A DNA stretch of 64,000 bases, from positions 62,001-126,000 of the forward strand of contig JBCCUL010000007.1 in assembly GCA_039197065.1 (NCBI GenBank). The letters are read 5' to 3'. Below, in pieces: positions 43,277-52,249 of this stretch; the stretch's first letter is position 1; the number at the start of each line of letters is the position of its first letter. The notes beneath the pieces are model-generated. The model had not been told where the DNA came from. It worked only from the letters and a program-made list of their open reading frames with translations, and made no database searches. Source of the stretch: JANQPX01 sp039197065. Its GTDB lineage: Bacteria; Pseudomonadota; Alphaproteobacteria; Geminicoccales; Geminicoccaceae. Position numbers and translations under genes: made by a program.

Positions 43277-43840
43277 TCACTTGGCGCGTTCGACGTATTC
43301 GGCGGCTTCGATATTGACGACGACCTTGGTGCCAGCCTCGATATGAGGCGGAACCATGATGCGGACGCCGTTGTCGAGGATCGCCGGCTTGTAGGAGGCG
43401 GCGGCGGTCTGGCCCTTTACGACCGGATCCGCTTCGGTCACCTCGAGCACCGCGGTTTCCGGGAGGCGCGCGCCGAGAGAGCGGCCCTCATAGCTCTGGA
43501 TCACGATCTCCATGCTCTCCTGGAGGAATGGCTTCTTGTCGCCGATCAGGCTGTCGTCGATCGCGATCTGCTCGAAGGTCTCTTGGTCCATCAAATTGAG
43601 CTGACCGCCCTCCTCATAGAGGAACTGGTAGGTCTTTTCTTCCAGGCGCACGCGCTCGACGGTCTCGGCGGCGCGGAAGCGCTCGTTCAGTTTGGTGCCG
43701 TCGACCAAGTCTTTGAGCTCGACCTGCTGATAAGCGGGGCCCTTGCCCGGCTTGACGTGGTCGGTCTTCACTGCAACCCAGAGTTTGCCCTTGTGTTCGA
43801 GCACATTGCCCGGGCGAATTTCATTACCGTTGATCTTCAT
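43277..43840 (-). CDS. efp: Translation elongation factor P
   Basis: The 187-residue product begins MKINGNEIRPGNVLEHKGKL. The modified-lysine loop is VKPGKGPAYQQV, with Lys at the tip (PGKGP). The KOW-like first domain and two OB domains to AEYVERAK fill the normal length. The start is ATG 43840, after GGCAGAGG; an upstream ATG at 43876 is less likely. EF-P rescues ribosomes stalled at polyproline. This matters here because the split hydroxylase subunit has a polyproline tail. Confidence 0.95.
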   Translation of the reverse strand: MKINGNEIRPGNVLEHKGKLWVAVKTDHVKPGKGPAYQQVELKDLVDGTKLNERFRAAETVERVRLEEKTYQFLYEEGGQLNLMDQETFEQIAIDDSLIGDKKPFLQESMEIVIQSYEGRSLGARLPETAVLEVTEADPVVKGQTAAASYKPAILDNGVRIMVPPHIEAGTKVVVNIEAAEYVERAK

Positions 43841-44028
43841 CTTACCTCTGCCGTACGACGGCCTCGTTGAGGCCATGCGATGGCCTGCGTTGACTTGCCT
43901 GCGACCGCGGCGGCGGTCCGAAATGGCCGGTTGCAGTCTTCGCAGGCGAGGATGTTGTTTGCGGAAGGACTGTCTAGCGCATGGCTGAGGCTGCGCAAAG
44001 AGGGATTAGCAGAGCGCGCCGATCCGCC

Positions 44029-44622
44029 TCAGTTTTTTTCGATGGCGGCGGCCATTTCGCCTGCCGCAGCGACGCTTCCGTCCGGATGCTTCCAGACCGC
44101 GCTGGAAACGCCGATGAAGTCGGCGCCGAGGCGTGCGAGCTTTTTGACTGTCGCGATGTCTTCGGCGTAGGCGAGGCAGGGGAGAATCGTGATGGAGCGC
44201 CACCAATCGACCCGTTCCAGAACCTCGTCATCTGCCGAAATGCCAGGATCGCCAAAGCCAATGTAGTCTGCCCCGGCCTCGCCGGCGACCATGGCTTCAT
44301 GACGGGAGAGACCGGCATCGGCGCCGAGAATAAAGCGATTCTTCGGGTCAAGATCGAGTTTTGCGCGAATCTCCGCGCATCGGCCCGGATCGGTGAGATG
44401 AACCCCGTCGGCCTCTAAGTCGACCTCATCTTCGACGAGAAGAGCAACGCCATGCCCCCGCGACACCTCCAACAACGCAGCATCCAAACCACCACCAACA
44501 ATCAGGCCTGCAGGCTGCAATGCCGCCAACACGGCCGCGACAGCGTCAGCCCGCCCCGGCCCGGGGCCTGTGAGGAGGAAGCGGGGTTCGGCCTCCTCCT
44601 CATCGATGGCGGGCTGATCCAT
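44029..44622 (-). CDS. Thiamine-phosphate-synthase-like protein (ThiE fold)
   Basis: A 197-residue TIM barrel of the ThiE/TenI type: GVALLVEDEVDLEADGVHLT, GADAGLSRHEAMVAGEAGAD, YIGFGDPG and a final GADFIGVSSAVW. It is shorter than housekeeping ThiE (about 210), and the pyrophosphate-binding residues are not all clear. It could be a regulator-like TenI relative. It lies 13 bases downstream of the aldolase gene, in its transcript. Confidence 0.75.
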   Translation of the reverse strand: MDQPAIDEEEAEPRFLLTGPGPGRADAVAAVLAALQPAGLIVGGGLDAALLEVSRGHGVALLVEDEVDLEADGVHLTDPGRCAEIRAKLDLDPKNRFILGADAGLSRHEAMVAGEAGADYIGFGDPGISADDEVLERVDWWRSITILPCLAYAEDIATVKKLARLGADFIGVSSAVWKHPDGSVAAAGEMAAAIEKN

Positions 44623-44635
44623 GGCCGATTGGGGC

Positions 44636-45559
44636 TCAGCTTTCGCCCTGATAGATTTTGATCACCTCGTCGAGCAAGGCGAGCGCGTCGGCCTTGGGAC
44701 GCTGGAAGCTGTTGCGGCCGATGATCGAACCGGAACCACCGCCATCCCGGATCTGGCGGATTTCATTGAGGAGGCCTTCGGTGTCTTTGGCCTCGCCACC
44801 GGAGAACACCACGAGACGCTTGCCTGCGAAGGAGGCCTGCATGACATGCCCGATACGCTCGGAAAGCGTCGAACGCGCGACATTCCGGGCTTCATAGACC
44901 TTGGCGGCCGCGGCCAGATCCAGCTTGTCGGTCGGCGGCTTCACCTTGATGATGTTCGAGCCCATCAGAGCGGCCATGTGGGCGGCGTAAGCGACGATGT
45001 CGAGGGCCGTTTCGCCTTCCTTGGTGACCTTGCCGCCGCGCGGATAGGACCAGGTGACCACGGCGAGGCCCGCGGATTTGGCTTCGATGGAAAGCTCACG
45101 CAGCTCCTCCATCATATCGTAGCAGGCTTCAGAGCCCGGATAGATCGTGAATCCGATAGCGCAGCAGCCAAGGCGCAAGGCGTCTTCAACGCCGCCATGC
45201 ACCGCCTGGTCGCCGATGCCGTCATGAAGCGAGTTGGCGCTGTTGACCTTGAGGATGGTAGGAATCTGGCCGGCATAGCTGTCCGCACCCTGCTCCAGCA
45301 TGCCGAGCGGGGCGGCGTAGCCTGAAAGCCCGGCGTCGATCGCCAGTTGGTAGAGATAGTGAGGATCATAAGCGGCCGGATTGGCGGCAAAACTGCGGGC
45401 GGGGCCATGCTCGTAGCCCTGATCGACGGGCAGGATCACCAATTTGCCGGTGCCGGCGAGGCGGCCCTGCATCAACAGGCGGGCGAGGTTGGCCTTAACC
45501 CCCGGACATTCGCCTTCATACCAGGACAAGATCTCCTTGACCTTGGGTGTCATCTGCAT
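44636..45559 (-). CDS. Class I fructose-bisphosphate aldolase (DhnA/FbaB type)
   Basis: A 307-residue archaeal-type class I aldolase. VILPVDQGYEHGPARSF, ILKVNSANSLHDGIGDQAVHG, FTIYPGSEACYDMMEEL and VVTWSYPRGGK are followed by SNIIKVKPPT, in which the Lys forms the Schiff base, and by VFSGGEAK with the phosphate-binding loop. Cleaves fructose 1,6-bisphosphate without metal. ATG 45559 and ATG 45553 are both possible starts. The downstream gene is the ThiE-like protein. Confidence 0.92.
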   Translation of the reverse strand: MQMTPKVKEILSWYEGECPGVKANLARLLMQGRLAGTGKLVILPVDQGYEHGPARSFAANPAAYDPHYLYQLAIDAGLSGYAAPLGMLEQGADSYAGQIPTILKVNSANSLHDGIGDQAVHGGVEDALRLGCCAIGFTIYPGSEACYDMMEELRELSIEAKSAGLAVVTWSYPRGGKVTKEGETALDIVAYAAHMAALMGSNIIKVKPPTDKLDLAAAAKVYEARNVARSTLSERIGHVMQASFAGKRLVVFSGGEAKDTEGLLNEIRQIRDGGGSGSIIGRNSFQRPKADALALLDEVIKIYQGES

Positions 45560-45917
45560 TGATCGTTCCCTATTCCTTGATCGTTTGTCGGACGGATGCG
45601 GCTCGGAGGACGCTCGAACCTACCAAGTCGACCTTAACAAAATGCCCACATCCCTAAGCCCCGTTGCCCCATGGCGCCTGACATAGCCTCTTGCCGATGC
45701 TGAACGCAAGTCGCAGCTGCCAAATGCTCATTACCCCTTGCTCCGGCTTTGAAAGCTTTTACATGAAGCTCGGGGACATCCTATCCCGAAAGAACCGAGA
45801 GAGAGCGTCGATGAAAGCCGAAACAGGCATGGCAGCCATGCAATCCCCAATCTGCCATTCATCATATGTACATGCTTTACGGATTATCATCGTGCTGAAG
45901 CGATCTTTATCCGAGGA
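45560..45917. other. Intergenic region of about 360 bases
   Basis: Between the divergent aldolase and metallophosphoesterase genes. It has ordinary GC content, and I see no gene, RNA or clear repeat. It presumably holds both promoters. Confidence 0.4.
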
Positions 45918-46784
45918 ATGTTCATGCCCACGCGACGTAAGGTGCTGACTGCCGCCGCCGGCGCAGCTGCTGTCGCAGCACTCGGCGCGGGAACCGGCTA
46001 CTACACCTTCTACATCGAGCCTCACTGGGTCGAAGAGGTTCATCGGACGATGCCGGTCAAGAATCTGCCGCCCGATCTGGACGGCAGAACCCTGGTACAG
46101 CTGAGCGACATTCATGTCGGCCGCCGTGTCGATGACGATTACATTCTCTCGGTGTTCGAGCGGGTGCGCGCTCTCGATCCCGATATCATCGCGATTACCG
46201 GCGATTTCGTCAGCCATTACCGCCATATCGTCGATCATGCCGCCAGGATCTACAGCCAGATGCCCAACGGCCGGCTTGCCACCGTCGGTATTCTCGGCAA
46301 TCACGATTACGGCAGCTACAGCGCCGATGTCGGTCTCGGCCATGCGCTGCAGGATATCTTCGATCAGGCCGGGATGACCGTTCTCAAGAACCATGCGATC
46401 GATGTCGAAGGACTGCGTTTGATCGGCCTCGACGACCGCTGGGGCCCGTTTTTCGATCCGGCGCCGATCATGTCCACGGCGGACGCCGGCGATCCGGCCA
46501 TCGTGCTCAGCCACAACCCGGATACCGCCGACATGCCGTTCTGGGGTGCTTTCGATGGCTGGATCCTCGCCGGCCATACCCATGGCGGCCAGTGCAAACC
46601 GCCCTTCTTCAGGCCCCCGCTCCTCCCGGTTTACAACAAGACCTACGTCGCCGGCAGCTATGACCTGAGCGGCGGTCGAAGGATGTATATCAACCGCGGC
46701 ATCGGTCACCTGCTCCAGGCCCGCTTCAATGTCCGCCCGGAAATCACCGTCTTCACCCTGCGCAGCGAACCGCTGCCGGCTTGA
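45918..46784 (+). CDS. Metallophosphoesterase (YkuE-like, Tat-exported)
   Basis: The 288-residue protein carries a twin-arginine signal (PTRRKVLTAAAGAAAVAALGAG). The calcineurin-like site follows: LVQLSDIHVGR (D-x-H), IAITGDFV (GDx), GILGNHDYG (GNHD) and GWILAGHTHGGQ (GHxHGG). This matches the YkuE/UDP-diacylglucosamine-type periplasmic phosphoesterases. The substrate is not inferable. It stands alone. Confidence 0.9.
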   Translation: MFMPTRRKVLTAAAGAAAVAALGAGTGYYTFYIEPHWVEEVHRTMPVKNLPPDLDGRTLVQLSDIHVGRRVDDDYILSVFERVRALDPDIIAITGDFVSHYRHIVDHAARIYSQMPNGRLATVGILGNHDYGSYSADVGLGHALQDIFDQAGMTVLKNHAIDVEGLRLIGLDDRWGPFFDPAPIMSTADAGDPAIVLSHNPDTADMPFWGAFDGWILAGHTHGGQCKPPFFRPPLLPVYNKTYVAGSYDLSGGRRMYINRGIGHLLQARFNVRPEITVFTLRSEPLPA

Positions 46785-46865
46785 GCGGCGATCCGCTGCT
46801 GACTTGACGGAAGGCGGCGGCCATGGGATGCGATGGCAGCCTGTGGACGGATCAGATCGAAGCCC

Positions 46866-47393
46866 ATGACGGACAATCTTGAAATTCGCGAGAGCGCGCC
46901 TTCCGACCTTGAGGCACTGAAGGAACTTTATTCTGGAGCATTCCCGGATGAAAACCTGCTGCCTCTGGTTGAGAAACTCCTGCAGAACCCGCCGATCGTG
47001 CTTTCACTCGTGGGGCTCAAGGGATCTTCAATCGTGGGGCATGTCATCTTCACGCAATGCGGCCTCGCCGAGTGTCAGAACAAGCTTGCGCTCCTTGGTC
47101 CGCTCGCCGTTGCGCCTCGGTATCAAAAGCAGGGTGTCGGCAGCGCGCTGGTTCGAGGTGCGCTGGAGGAGCAGAAACGCGCCGGTGTGCTGAAGGTCTG
47201 CGTGCTGGGTGATCCGGCCTATTATCAGCGTTTCGGTTTCGCGCCGGAGCTCGGCGTCACGCCGCCCTATCCTTTGCCGGATGAATGGCAGGGGGCCTGG
47301 CAATCGATCGGTCTCACCGAGGCCAAGACGCCCCTCAAAGGAGCGCTCATCGTGCCCGAGCCATGGCAAGATCCGGTCCTTTGGAGCAACTGA
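46866..47393 (+). CDS. GNAT family N-acetyltransferase
   Basis: From ATG 46866 this gives 175 residues with the acetyl-CoA-binding motif LGPLAVAPRYQKQGVGSALV (Q/RxxGxG/A) and a later GDPAYYQRFGFAP, common in YhbS-type acetyltransferases. An upstream GTG at 46833 is not family-like. It converges with the F420-type oxidoreductase gene. Acceptor unknown. Confidence 0.85.
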   Translation: MTDNLEIRESAPSDLEALKELYSGAFPDENLLPLVEKLLQNPPIVLSLVGLKGSSIVGHVIFTQCGLAECQNKLALLGPLAVAPRYQKQGVGSALVRGALEEQKRAGVLKVCVLGDPAYYQRFGFAPELGVTPPYPLPDEWQGAWQSIGLTEAKTPLKGALIVPEPWQDPVLWSN

Positions 47394-47438
47394 ACCCGTC
47401 AGATGTCTCGGACCCAATTCACCATGCCATGATGCAGT

Positions 47439-48278
47439 CTAGCCCGGCATGAACTTGGTCAGCTCGTCGAGATAGGGCAGGAGGATGTCCTGTCCTTCGG
47501 ATCGGAGCTGGAAGAGAGCGCAGTCGACACCGGCCTCCTCGCAGATTTTGAGATGATCGTGATCGGGCGATGCGCCAAAAAGCGTGGTCGACAGCGTGGC
47601 GAAGTCGCGTCCGGCCTCGTCGGCGATCTGCCTGAACTCGGACATCTTCGCATGCGGATCCTGAAAACCGCGTGGGCGCGGAAACCAGCCATCGCAGAAA
47701 TCGACAACCCGCCTTAGCGTATATTTGGTCTCCCCGCCCAGCAGGATCGGCGGATGCGGCTTCTGCACCGGCTTCGGCCAGCTCCAGATCGGATCGAACT
47801 GCACGAATTCGCCTTGATACTCGGCTTCATCGGCGGTCCAGATCGCCTTCATCGCCTTGGCGCGATCCACCATGAGCTTGAAGCGAGTATCGAATTCGGT
47901 GCCGTGGTTTTCCATCTCTTCCGCGTTCCAGCCAGCACCGATGCCGAAATCGAAGCGTCCGCCTGAAAGGAGATCCAAGGTCGCCACCTCCTTCGCCGTG
48001 ATGATCGGATCCCGCTGGGTGAGAAGGCAGATGCCGGTGCCGATGCGAAGATTTGTCGTGACCGCCGCTGCGGTCGCGAGGGCGACAAAGGGATCAAGGG
48101 TATTCGAATATTCGCGCGGCAGCTCAGCTCCGCCCGGCCAAGGCGAGCGGCGTGAGGTGGGAATATGGGTGTGCTCAGGCAGGAACAGTGAGGAAAAACC
48201 GCGCTCCTCCAGCGCGCGCGCCAGCTCATCGATCGGCATGGCGTAAGCCGTCGAGAAAAAATAGACGCCGATCTTCAT
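47439..48278 (-). CDS. Luciferase-like (LLM) F420-dependent oxidoreductase
   Basis: The start at ATG 48278 follows GAAGGAGG. The 279-residue barrel has GVYFFSTAYAMPIDELARAL, SLFLPEHTHIP, LRIGTGICLLTQRDPIITAKE, and FDFGIGAGWNAEEMENHG, as in the TIGR03619-type F420 group. FMN- and F420-using members look alike, but a CofC gene begins 114 bases away on the opposite strand, which favours F420. Substrate unknown. Confidence 0.85.
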   Translation of the reverse strand: MKIGVYFFSTAYAMPIDELARALEERGFSSLFLPEHTHIPTSRRSPWPGGAELPREYSNTLDPFVALATAAAVTTNLRIGTGICLLTQRDPIITAKEVATLDLLSGGRFDFGIGAGWNAEEMENHGTEFDTRFKLMVDRAKAMKAIWTADEAEYQGEFVQFDPIWSWPKPVQKPHPPILLGGETKYTLRRVVDFCDGWFPRPRGFQDPHAKMSEFRQIADEAGRDFATLSTTLFGASPDHDHLKICEEAGVDCALFQLRSEGQDILLPYLDELTKFMPG

Positions 48279-48391
48279 GAGCTTTGCCTCCTTCGCTCCA
48301 ACCCCTTGTCGCAATGTTTCATCGGTAGCACGTGGCATGGCGCTTCGATAGAAAAGATGGCGCTGCACGACAGGAGGTTCGGAGATTGCCG

Positions 48392-49069
48392 ATGCAGGAC
48401 GTTTGGGCCGTGATGCCGGTCAAGAACTTCGAGAACGCCAAGCAGCGGCTTCGAGATGTTCTGTCGCCTGACGAACGCCATAGGCTGTTCGGGATCATGG
48501 TCGAGGATGTGCTTGGAGCTCTTCGGAATTGCGATCGTCTCGCCGGCATTCTCATGGTCACGCGCGATCCGGAGGCCATCCGGCTTGCCGAGCGTTATGG
48601 CGCGCGCGTGCTGATCGAGCCTGCCAATGCCGGCCATACCGCGGCCAGTACGCTCGGCGCAGCGACGCTTGCAGCCGAGGGCGTCGGGGGCATGATCCAG
48701 GTTCCCGGTGATCTTCCAGCGCTTGCATCCGAGGATATCGCCGCCATGCTCGACGCACACGGGCCGGCGCCGGCGGTCACCATCGCCCCATCGAGGGATG
48801 AGAAGGGCTCGAACGCCGTTGCCTGCTCGCCGCCCGATCTGCTGCCGCTTAGCTTCGGCGACGACAGCTTTTTTCCCCATTGCGAAACCGCGAGAAGGCT
48901 TGGGACCGAGCCCGAGATCGTCAGGCGCGACGGCCTCGGCCTCGATATCGACACGCCCGATGATCTCCGGACATTCCTGGCAGGCGAGTTGCCGGAGGAA
49001 AACGCTTCACGTACCCAGCGCTTTCTCATCGAGAGCGGTATCGCCAACCGTCTTGGGGGCGACGGCTGA
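48392..49069 (+). CDS. cofC: 2-phospho-L-lactate guanylyltransferase (CofC), coenzyme F420 biosynthesis
   Basis: From ATG 48392, after ACAGGAGG, this gives 225 residues. WAVMPVKNFENAKQRLRDVL, GAARVLIEP-like ARVLIEPANAGHTAAS, MIQVPGDLPALASEDI and GLGLDIDTPDDLRTFL are the CofC hallmarks. The enzyme activates phospholactate or PEP with GTP to build F420. Other F420 genes (cofD, cofE, cofGH) are not in the window. A TRAP transporter follows on the same strand. Confidence 0.88.
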   Translation: MQDVWAVMPVKNFENAKQRLRDVLSPDERHRLFGIMVEDVLGALRNCDRLAGILMVTRDPEAIRLAERYGARVLIEPANAGHTAASTLGAATLAAEGVGGMIQVPGDLPALASEDIAAMLDAHGPAPAVTIAPSRDEKGSNAVACSPPDLLPLSFGDDSFFPHCETARRLGTEPEIVRRDGLGLDIDTPDDLRTFLAGELPEENASRTQRFLIESGIANRLGGDG

Positions 49070-49190
49070 CCAGTCATTTCGAAGCTCGCATCGATTTGCC
49101 AACCGCATTAGAGTGAAATCAGCGCGTCGATTTGATGTCCGTCCGAAAGCCCGCGAAAGATGCCGGCACGGACGTTTTGGAAGGGAGGCG

Positions 49191-49748
49191 ATGACGGAGA
49201 CTTTGGCGTCTCGCATTGTCGAAAGACTTGGGCGTTTCAATGGGTTCATCGGCCTGATCGCACGGAATTTCGCAGCCGGGCTGATCGCTGTCATGACCGT
49301 TGCCGTGCTCGCCGGCGTGTTCTTTCGCTACGTGCTCAACAACTCGCTCGCCTGGACCGAGGACAGCTCGATCCTGATGATGATCTGGGTGGCGTTTCTG
49401 ATCGCACCCTATGCCTATCGGCAAGGCGGTCATGTCGGCATCGAGCTTCTGGTGACCTCGCTGCCGAAGCCGATTTTCCGCATGATCCGGATCGTCATGC
49501 ACCTGCTGATCCTGTGGCTTCTTCTGCGCTTCATGCAGGAAGCGATCATTTATGTCACCCGCGGTTTCAACATGCGCGCCAACACCATTCCGATCCCGAT
49601 CGCCTATTTCCGTCTGATCGTGCCGGTGTCGCTTGGCATGATGATCCTGATCGGCATCGAGCTCATCCTTCGCGACGTGCTGTCATTGGTCGATCGCAAT
49701 GGCGATCATGACATAGCGAACCGCCCGTCAGCGGCGCCGCCGGAGTAG
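49191..49748 (+). CDS. TRAP transporter small permease (DctQ)
   Basis: A 185-residue inner-membrane protein with four helices. The ATG at 49191 follows AAGGGAGG. RYVLNNSLAWTEDSSILMMIWVAFLIAPYAYRQGGHVGIE is the DctQ signature. It is the first gene of a complete TRAP transporter in the order Q, M, P. The long open frame to the left is an out-of-frame shadow of cofC. Confidence 0.88.
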   Translation: MTETLASRIVERLGRFNGFIGLIARNFAAGLIAVMTVAVLAGVFFRYVLNNSLAWTEDSSILMMIWVAFLIAPYAYRQGGHVGIELLVTSLPKPIFRMIRIVMHLLILWLLLRFMQEAIIYVTRGFNMRANTIPIPIAYFRLIVPVSLGMMILIGIELILRDVLSLVDRNGDHDIANRPSAAPPE

Positions 49749-49753
49749 TTGCA

Positions 49754-51046
49754 TTGTCCCTGGGCTATCTCTGGATTTTCGTGGTTCTCCTGGCACTGGG
49801 CATGCCGATCGCCTTCGTGCTCCTGATCGCCCCCGGCCTCAGCCTGGTGATCGACGGGCTGGATACACGCTTCTTCTCGAAGCTGCTCTCCACCCTCTTC
49901 ACCGGCATGTACTCCTTCCCGCTGATGGCGATCCCCTTCTTCATCCTGGCCGGCGACATCATGAACCGGGGCGGGATCACCCGAAACATCGTCCGCTTCT
50001 CCGAGTCCGTCATCGGCCACATCCGAGGCGGGCTCGCCCAGGTGAACATTTTATCCTCCATCCTGTTCGCCGGCCTCTCTGGCTCCGCCGTCGCGGACAC
50101 CTCGGCGCTCGGCAAGATGCTGATCCCGGCGATGGAGGAGAACGGCTACTCCCGTCGCTTCTCCGCGGCCGTCACGGCGGCGAGTTCCGTGATCGGCCCG
50201 ATCATCCCGCCATCGGGCATCATGATCATCTACGCCTTCGTGATGAACGTCTCGGTCGCAGGCCTGTTTCTTTCCGGCTTCGTGCCGGGGCTGATGATCG
50301 GCGGCGGGCTGATGCTGATGACGGTCTATCTGGCGCGCAAACGGAATTACCCGGTCGCGTCAGAGAAGGCGACATGGGGCGAATGCGGTCAGGCCTTCGG
50401 CAAGGCATTCTGGGCGCTTTTGACACCCGTCATTCTGCTCGGCGGCATCCTGGGTGGCGTCTTCACGCCGACCGAGGCCGCAGCCGTGGCCGCGTTCTAC
50501 GCTTTCATCGTCTCCCTCTTCGTGATGCGCACCCTTACCTTTAAGGAACTGCCGAGCATCTTCGTCAGCACGGCGATCCAATCCGGCGTGATCCTGTTTC
50601 TGGTAGGTGCGGCCGTCACCTTCGGCTGGATCATCACGATCTCCGGCCTGGCGCGCGAGGGGGCGGCCTTCGTCCAGAGCTTGACCGACAACGTCAACCT
50701 CCTCCTGTTCCTGGTAAACATCCTCCTCTTCATCGTCGGCATGTTCCTGGATGCCGGCCCCGCCATCCTGATCCTCGGCCCGGTGCTGGAGCCGATCTTC
50801 GTCGATCAGCTCGGCATGCATCCGCTCCATTTCGCGATCGTGATGTGCGTGAACGTCACCGTCGGTCTTGCGACACCACCCATGGGCCTGGTGCTGTTCG
50901 TCGCATCTTCGGTCTCCGGCGAAAAGGTCGAAAAGATCGCCTACGAGATGCTGCCCTTTCTCGCCGTCGAGATCAGCGTCATCTTCCTGATCACCTTCTT
51001 CCCTGCCTTGTCACTGACTTTACCAAGGCTTTTCGGTTTCGCCTGA
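49754..51046 (+). CDS. TRAP transporter large permease (DctM)
   Basis: The 430-residue channel subunit starts at TTG 49754, five bases after dctQ, and has about 12 helices. FFILAGDIMNRGGITRNIVRF, SGSAVADTSALGKMLIPAME, VIGPIIPPSGIMIIYAFV and ILGPVLEPIFVDQLGMHPLHF are standard DctM motifs. It uses a sodium gradient. Substrate depends on the next gene's product. Confidence 0.92.
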   Translation: MSLGYLWIFVVLLALGMPIAFVLLIAPGLSLVIDGLDTRFFSKLLSTLFTGMYSFPLMAIPFFILAGDIMNRGGITRNIVRFSESVIGHIRGGLAQVNILSSILFAGLSGSAVADTSALGKMLIPAMEENGYSRRFSAAVTAASSVIGPIIPPSGIMIIYAFVMNVSVAGLFLSGFVPGLMIGGGLMLMTVYLARKRNYPVASEKATWGECGQAFGKAFWALLTPVILLGGILGGVFTPTEAAAVAAFYAFIVSLFVMRTLTFKELPSIFVSTAIQSGVILFLVGAAVTFGWIITISGLAREGAAFVQSLTDNVNLLLFLVNILLFIVGMFLDAGPAILILGPVLEPIFVDQLGMHPLHFAIVMCVNVTVGLATPPMGLVLFVASSVSGEKVEKIAYEMLPFLAVEISVIFLITFFPALSLTLPRLFGFA

Positions 51047-51094
51047 CCTTGGCGAGGTTTGCTCACCTCCAACCCAACGAATGGGAGACAATTG

Positions 51095-52144
51095 ATGCCA
51101 AGCTTCTGGAAAACGACCGCTATCGCCACCGCGACAGCGTTATCGCTGGCCACCGCAGTGGCCGCGCAGGAATATACGATCAAGATCGGGTTTCTCGGCT
51201 CACCCGAGGACGAGGACTATGACGGCTCGATGGTGTTCAAGCAGTTCGTCGAGGCCCAGTCCAACGGCCAGGTCGCCGTCGAGATCTACCCGTCCGGCCA
51301 GTTCTGCGGCAACGAGGCCGAGTGCCTGGAGAATCTGCAGGCGGGCACGTTGGAGGCCTACATCACCACCATCGGCGGCTTCGGCAACGTCTTCGGGCCG
51401 GGTCAGGTGTTGGATCTGCCCTATATGTTCCCCTCCGACCGGGTGGCGGAGTGTGTGTTCGATGGGCCGTTCGTCGACGAACTCAGGACCGGCGTACTCG
51501 CCGAAGGCATCCCGATGCGACTGATGGTGATCTCTAATACCGGCGGCTGGCGGAACTTCGCCACCACGACCAAGCAGATCAAGACGCCGGCCGACGTCGA
51601 GGGCGCCAAGATTCGCACCATCCCAGCTGAAATCCAGCAAGAGATGGTCACGCAGCTCGGCGGCAACCCGACGGCGGTCGCCTGGCCCGAGGTCTACACC
51701 TCGCTCGCCACAGGCGTGGTCGAAGGCACCAAGAACGGCATCACCGACATCATGAACATGAAGTTCCCGGAAGCTGGCCTCAAATATATCACGCTGGATG
51801 GCCATGCCTATATGGGTGCGCTCTGGTGGTTCTCGGACGCCGTCTGGCAGGACCTGCCCGACGATGTCCGGCGCATCGTGTTCGACGGCTTCAACCACCT
51901 GAAGACCGTCACCCGCGCCTTCCCCATGCGCCGCCAGATCGAGGCTTATGAAGCCTTCAAAGAGGCGGGCGGCGAGATCTACGTGCCCTCAGCGGACGAA
52001 AAGAAGGCCTTCCAGGAAGCGTCCTCCGGCATGCGCGACTGGTACACCGGCCAATATGGCGACGAATGGCTGACCAAGCTCGACGCCGCGGTCGCCGACT
52101 GCGAAACCTCGGTCGACGCCGAGTTTGCCGCCGCCAACCAATAG
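51095..52144 (+). CDS. TRAP transporter substrate-binding protein (DctP)
   Basis: From ATG 51095 this gives 349 residues with a signal peptide (KTTAIATATALSLATAVAAQ). The DctP ligand-binding pattern includes VEIYPSGQFCGNEAECLENLQAG, DLPYMFPS, KIRTIPAEIQQEMVTQLGGN and PEVYTSLATGVVEG. The Arg in IRTIP contacts a carboxylate in this family, so the substrate is probably an organic acid. A Cys pair (CGNEAEC) is less common. The gene ends the operon, 26 bases before a terminator. Confidence 0.92.
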   Translation: MPSFWKTTAIATATALSLATAVAAQEYTIKIGFLGSPEDEDYDGSMVFKQFVEAQSNGQVAVEIYPSGQFCGNEAECLENLQAGTLEAYITTIGGFGNVFGPGQVLDLPYMFPSDRVAECVFDGPFVDELRTGVLAEGIPMRLMVISNTGGWRNFATTTKQIKTPADVEGAKIRTIPAEIQQEMVTQLGGNPTAVAWPEVYTSLATGVVEGTKNGITDIMNMKFPEAGLKYITLDGHAYMGALWWFSDAVWQDLPDDVRRIVFDGFNHLKTVTRAFPMRRQIEAYEAFKEAGGEIYVPSADEKKAFQEASSGMRDWYTGQYGDEWLTKLDAAVADCETSVDAEFAAANQ

Positions 52145-52169
52145 TGCTGCCAGCACCTGGTAGATTTTG

Positions 52170-52196
52170 GGGCTCGCCTTCGGGCGAGCCCTTTTT
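52170..52196 (+). terminator. Rho-independent terminator of the TRAP operon
   Basis: A perfect 9-bp GC-rich stem (GGGCTCGCC / GGCGAGCCC) with a TTCG tetraloop is followed directly by TTTTT. It ends the cofC-TRAP transcript. Confidence 0.92.
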
Positions 52197-52249
52197 GCGA
52201 CAGCGATCGATCGATTATCGATCATGCTGGTTGACGTCGTGTGTATCGC

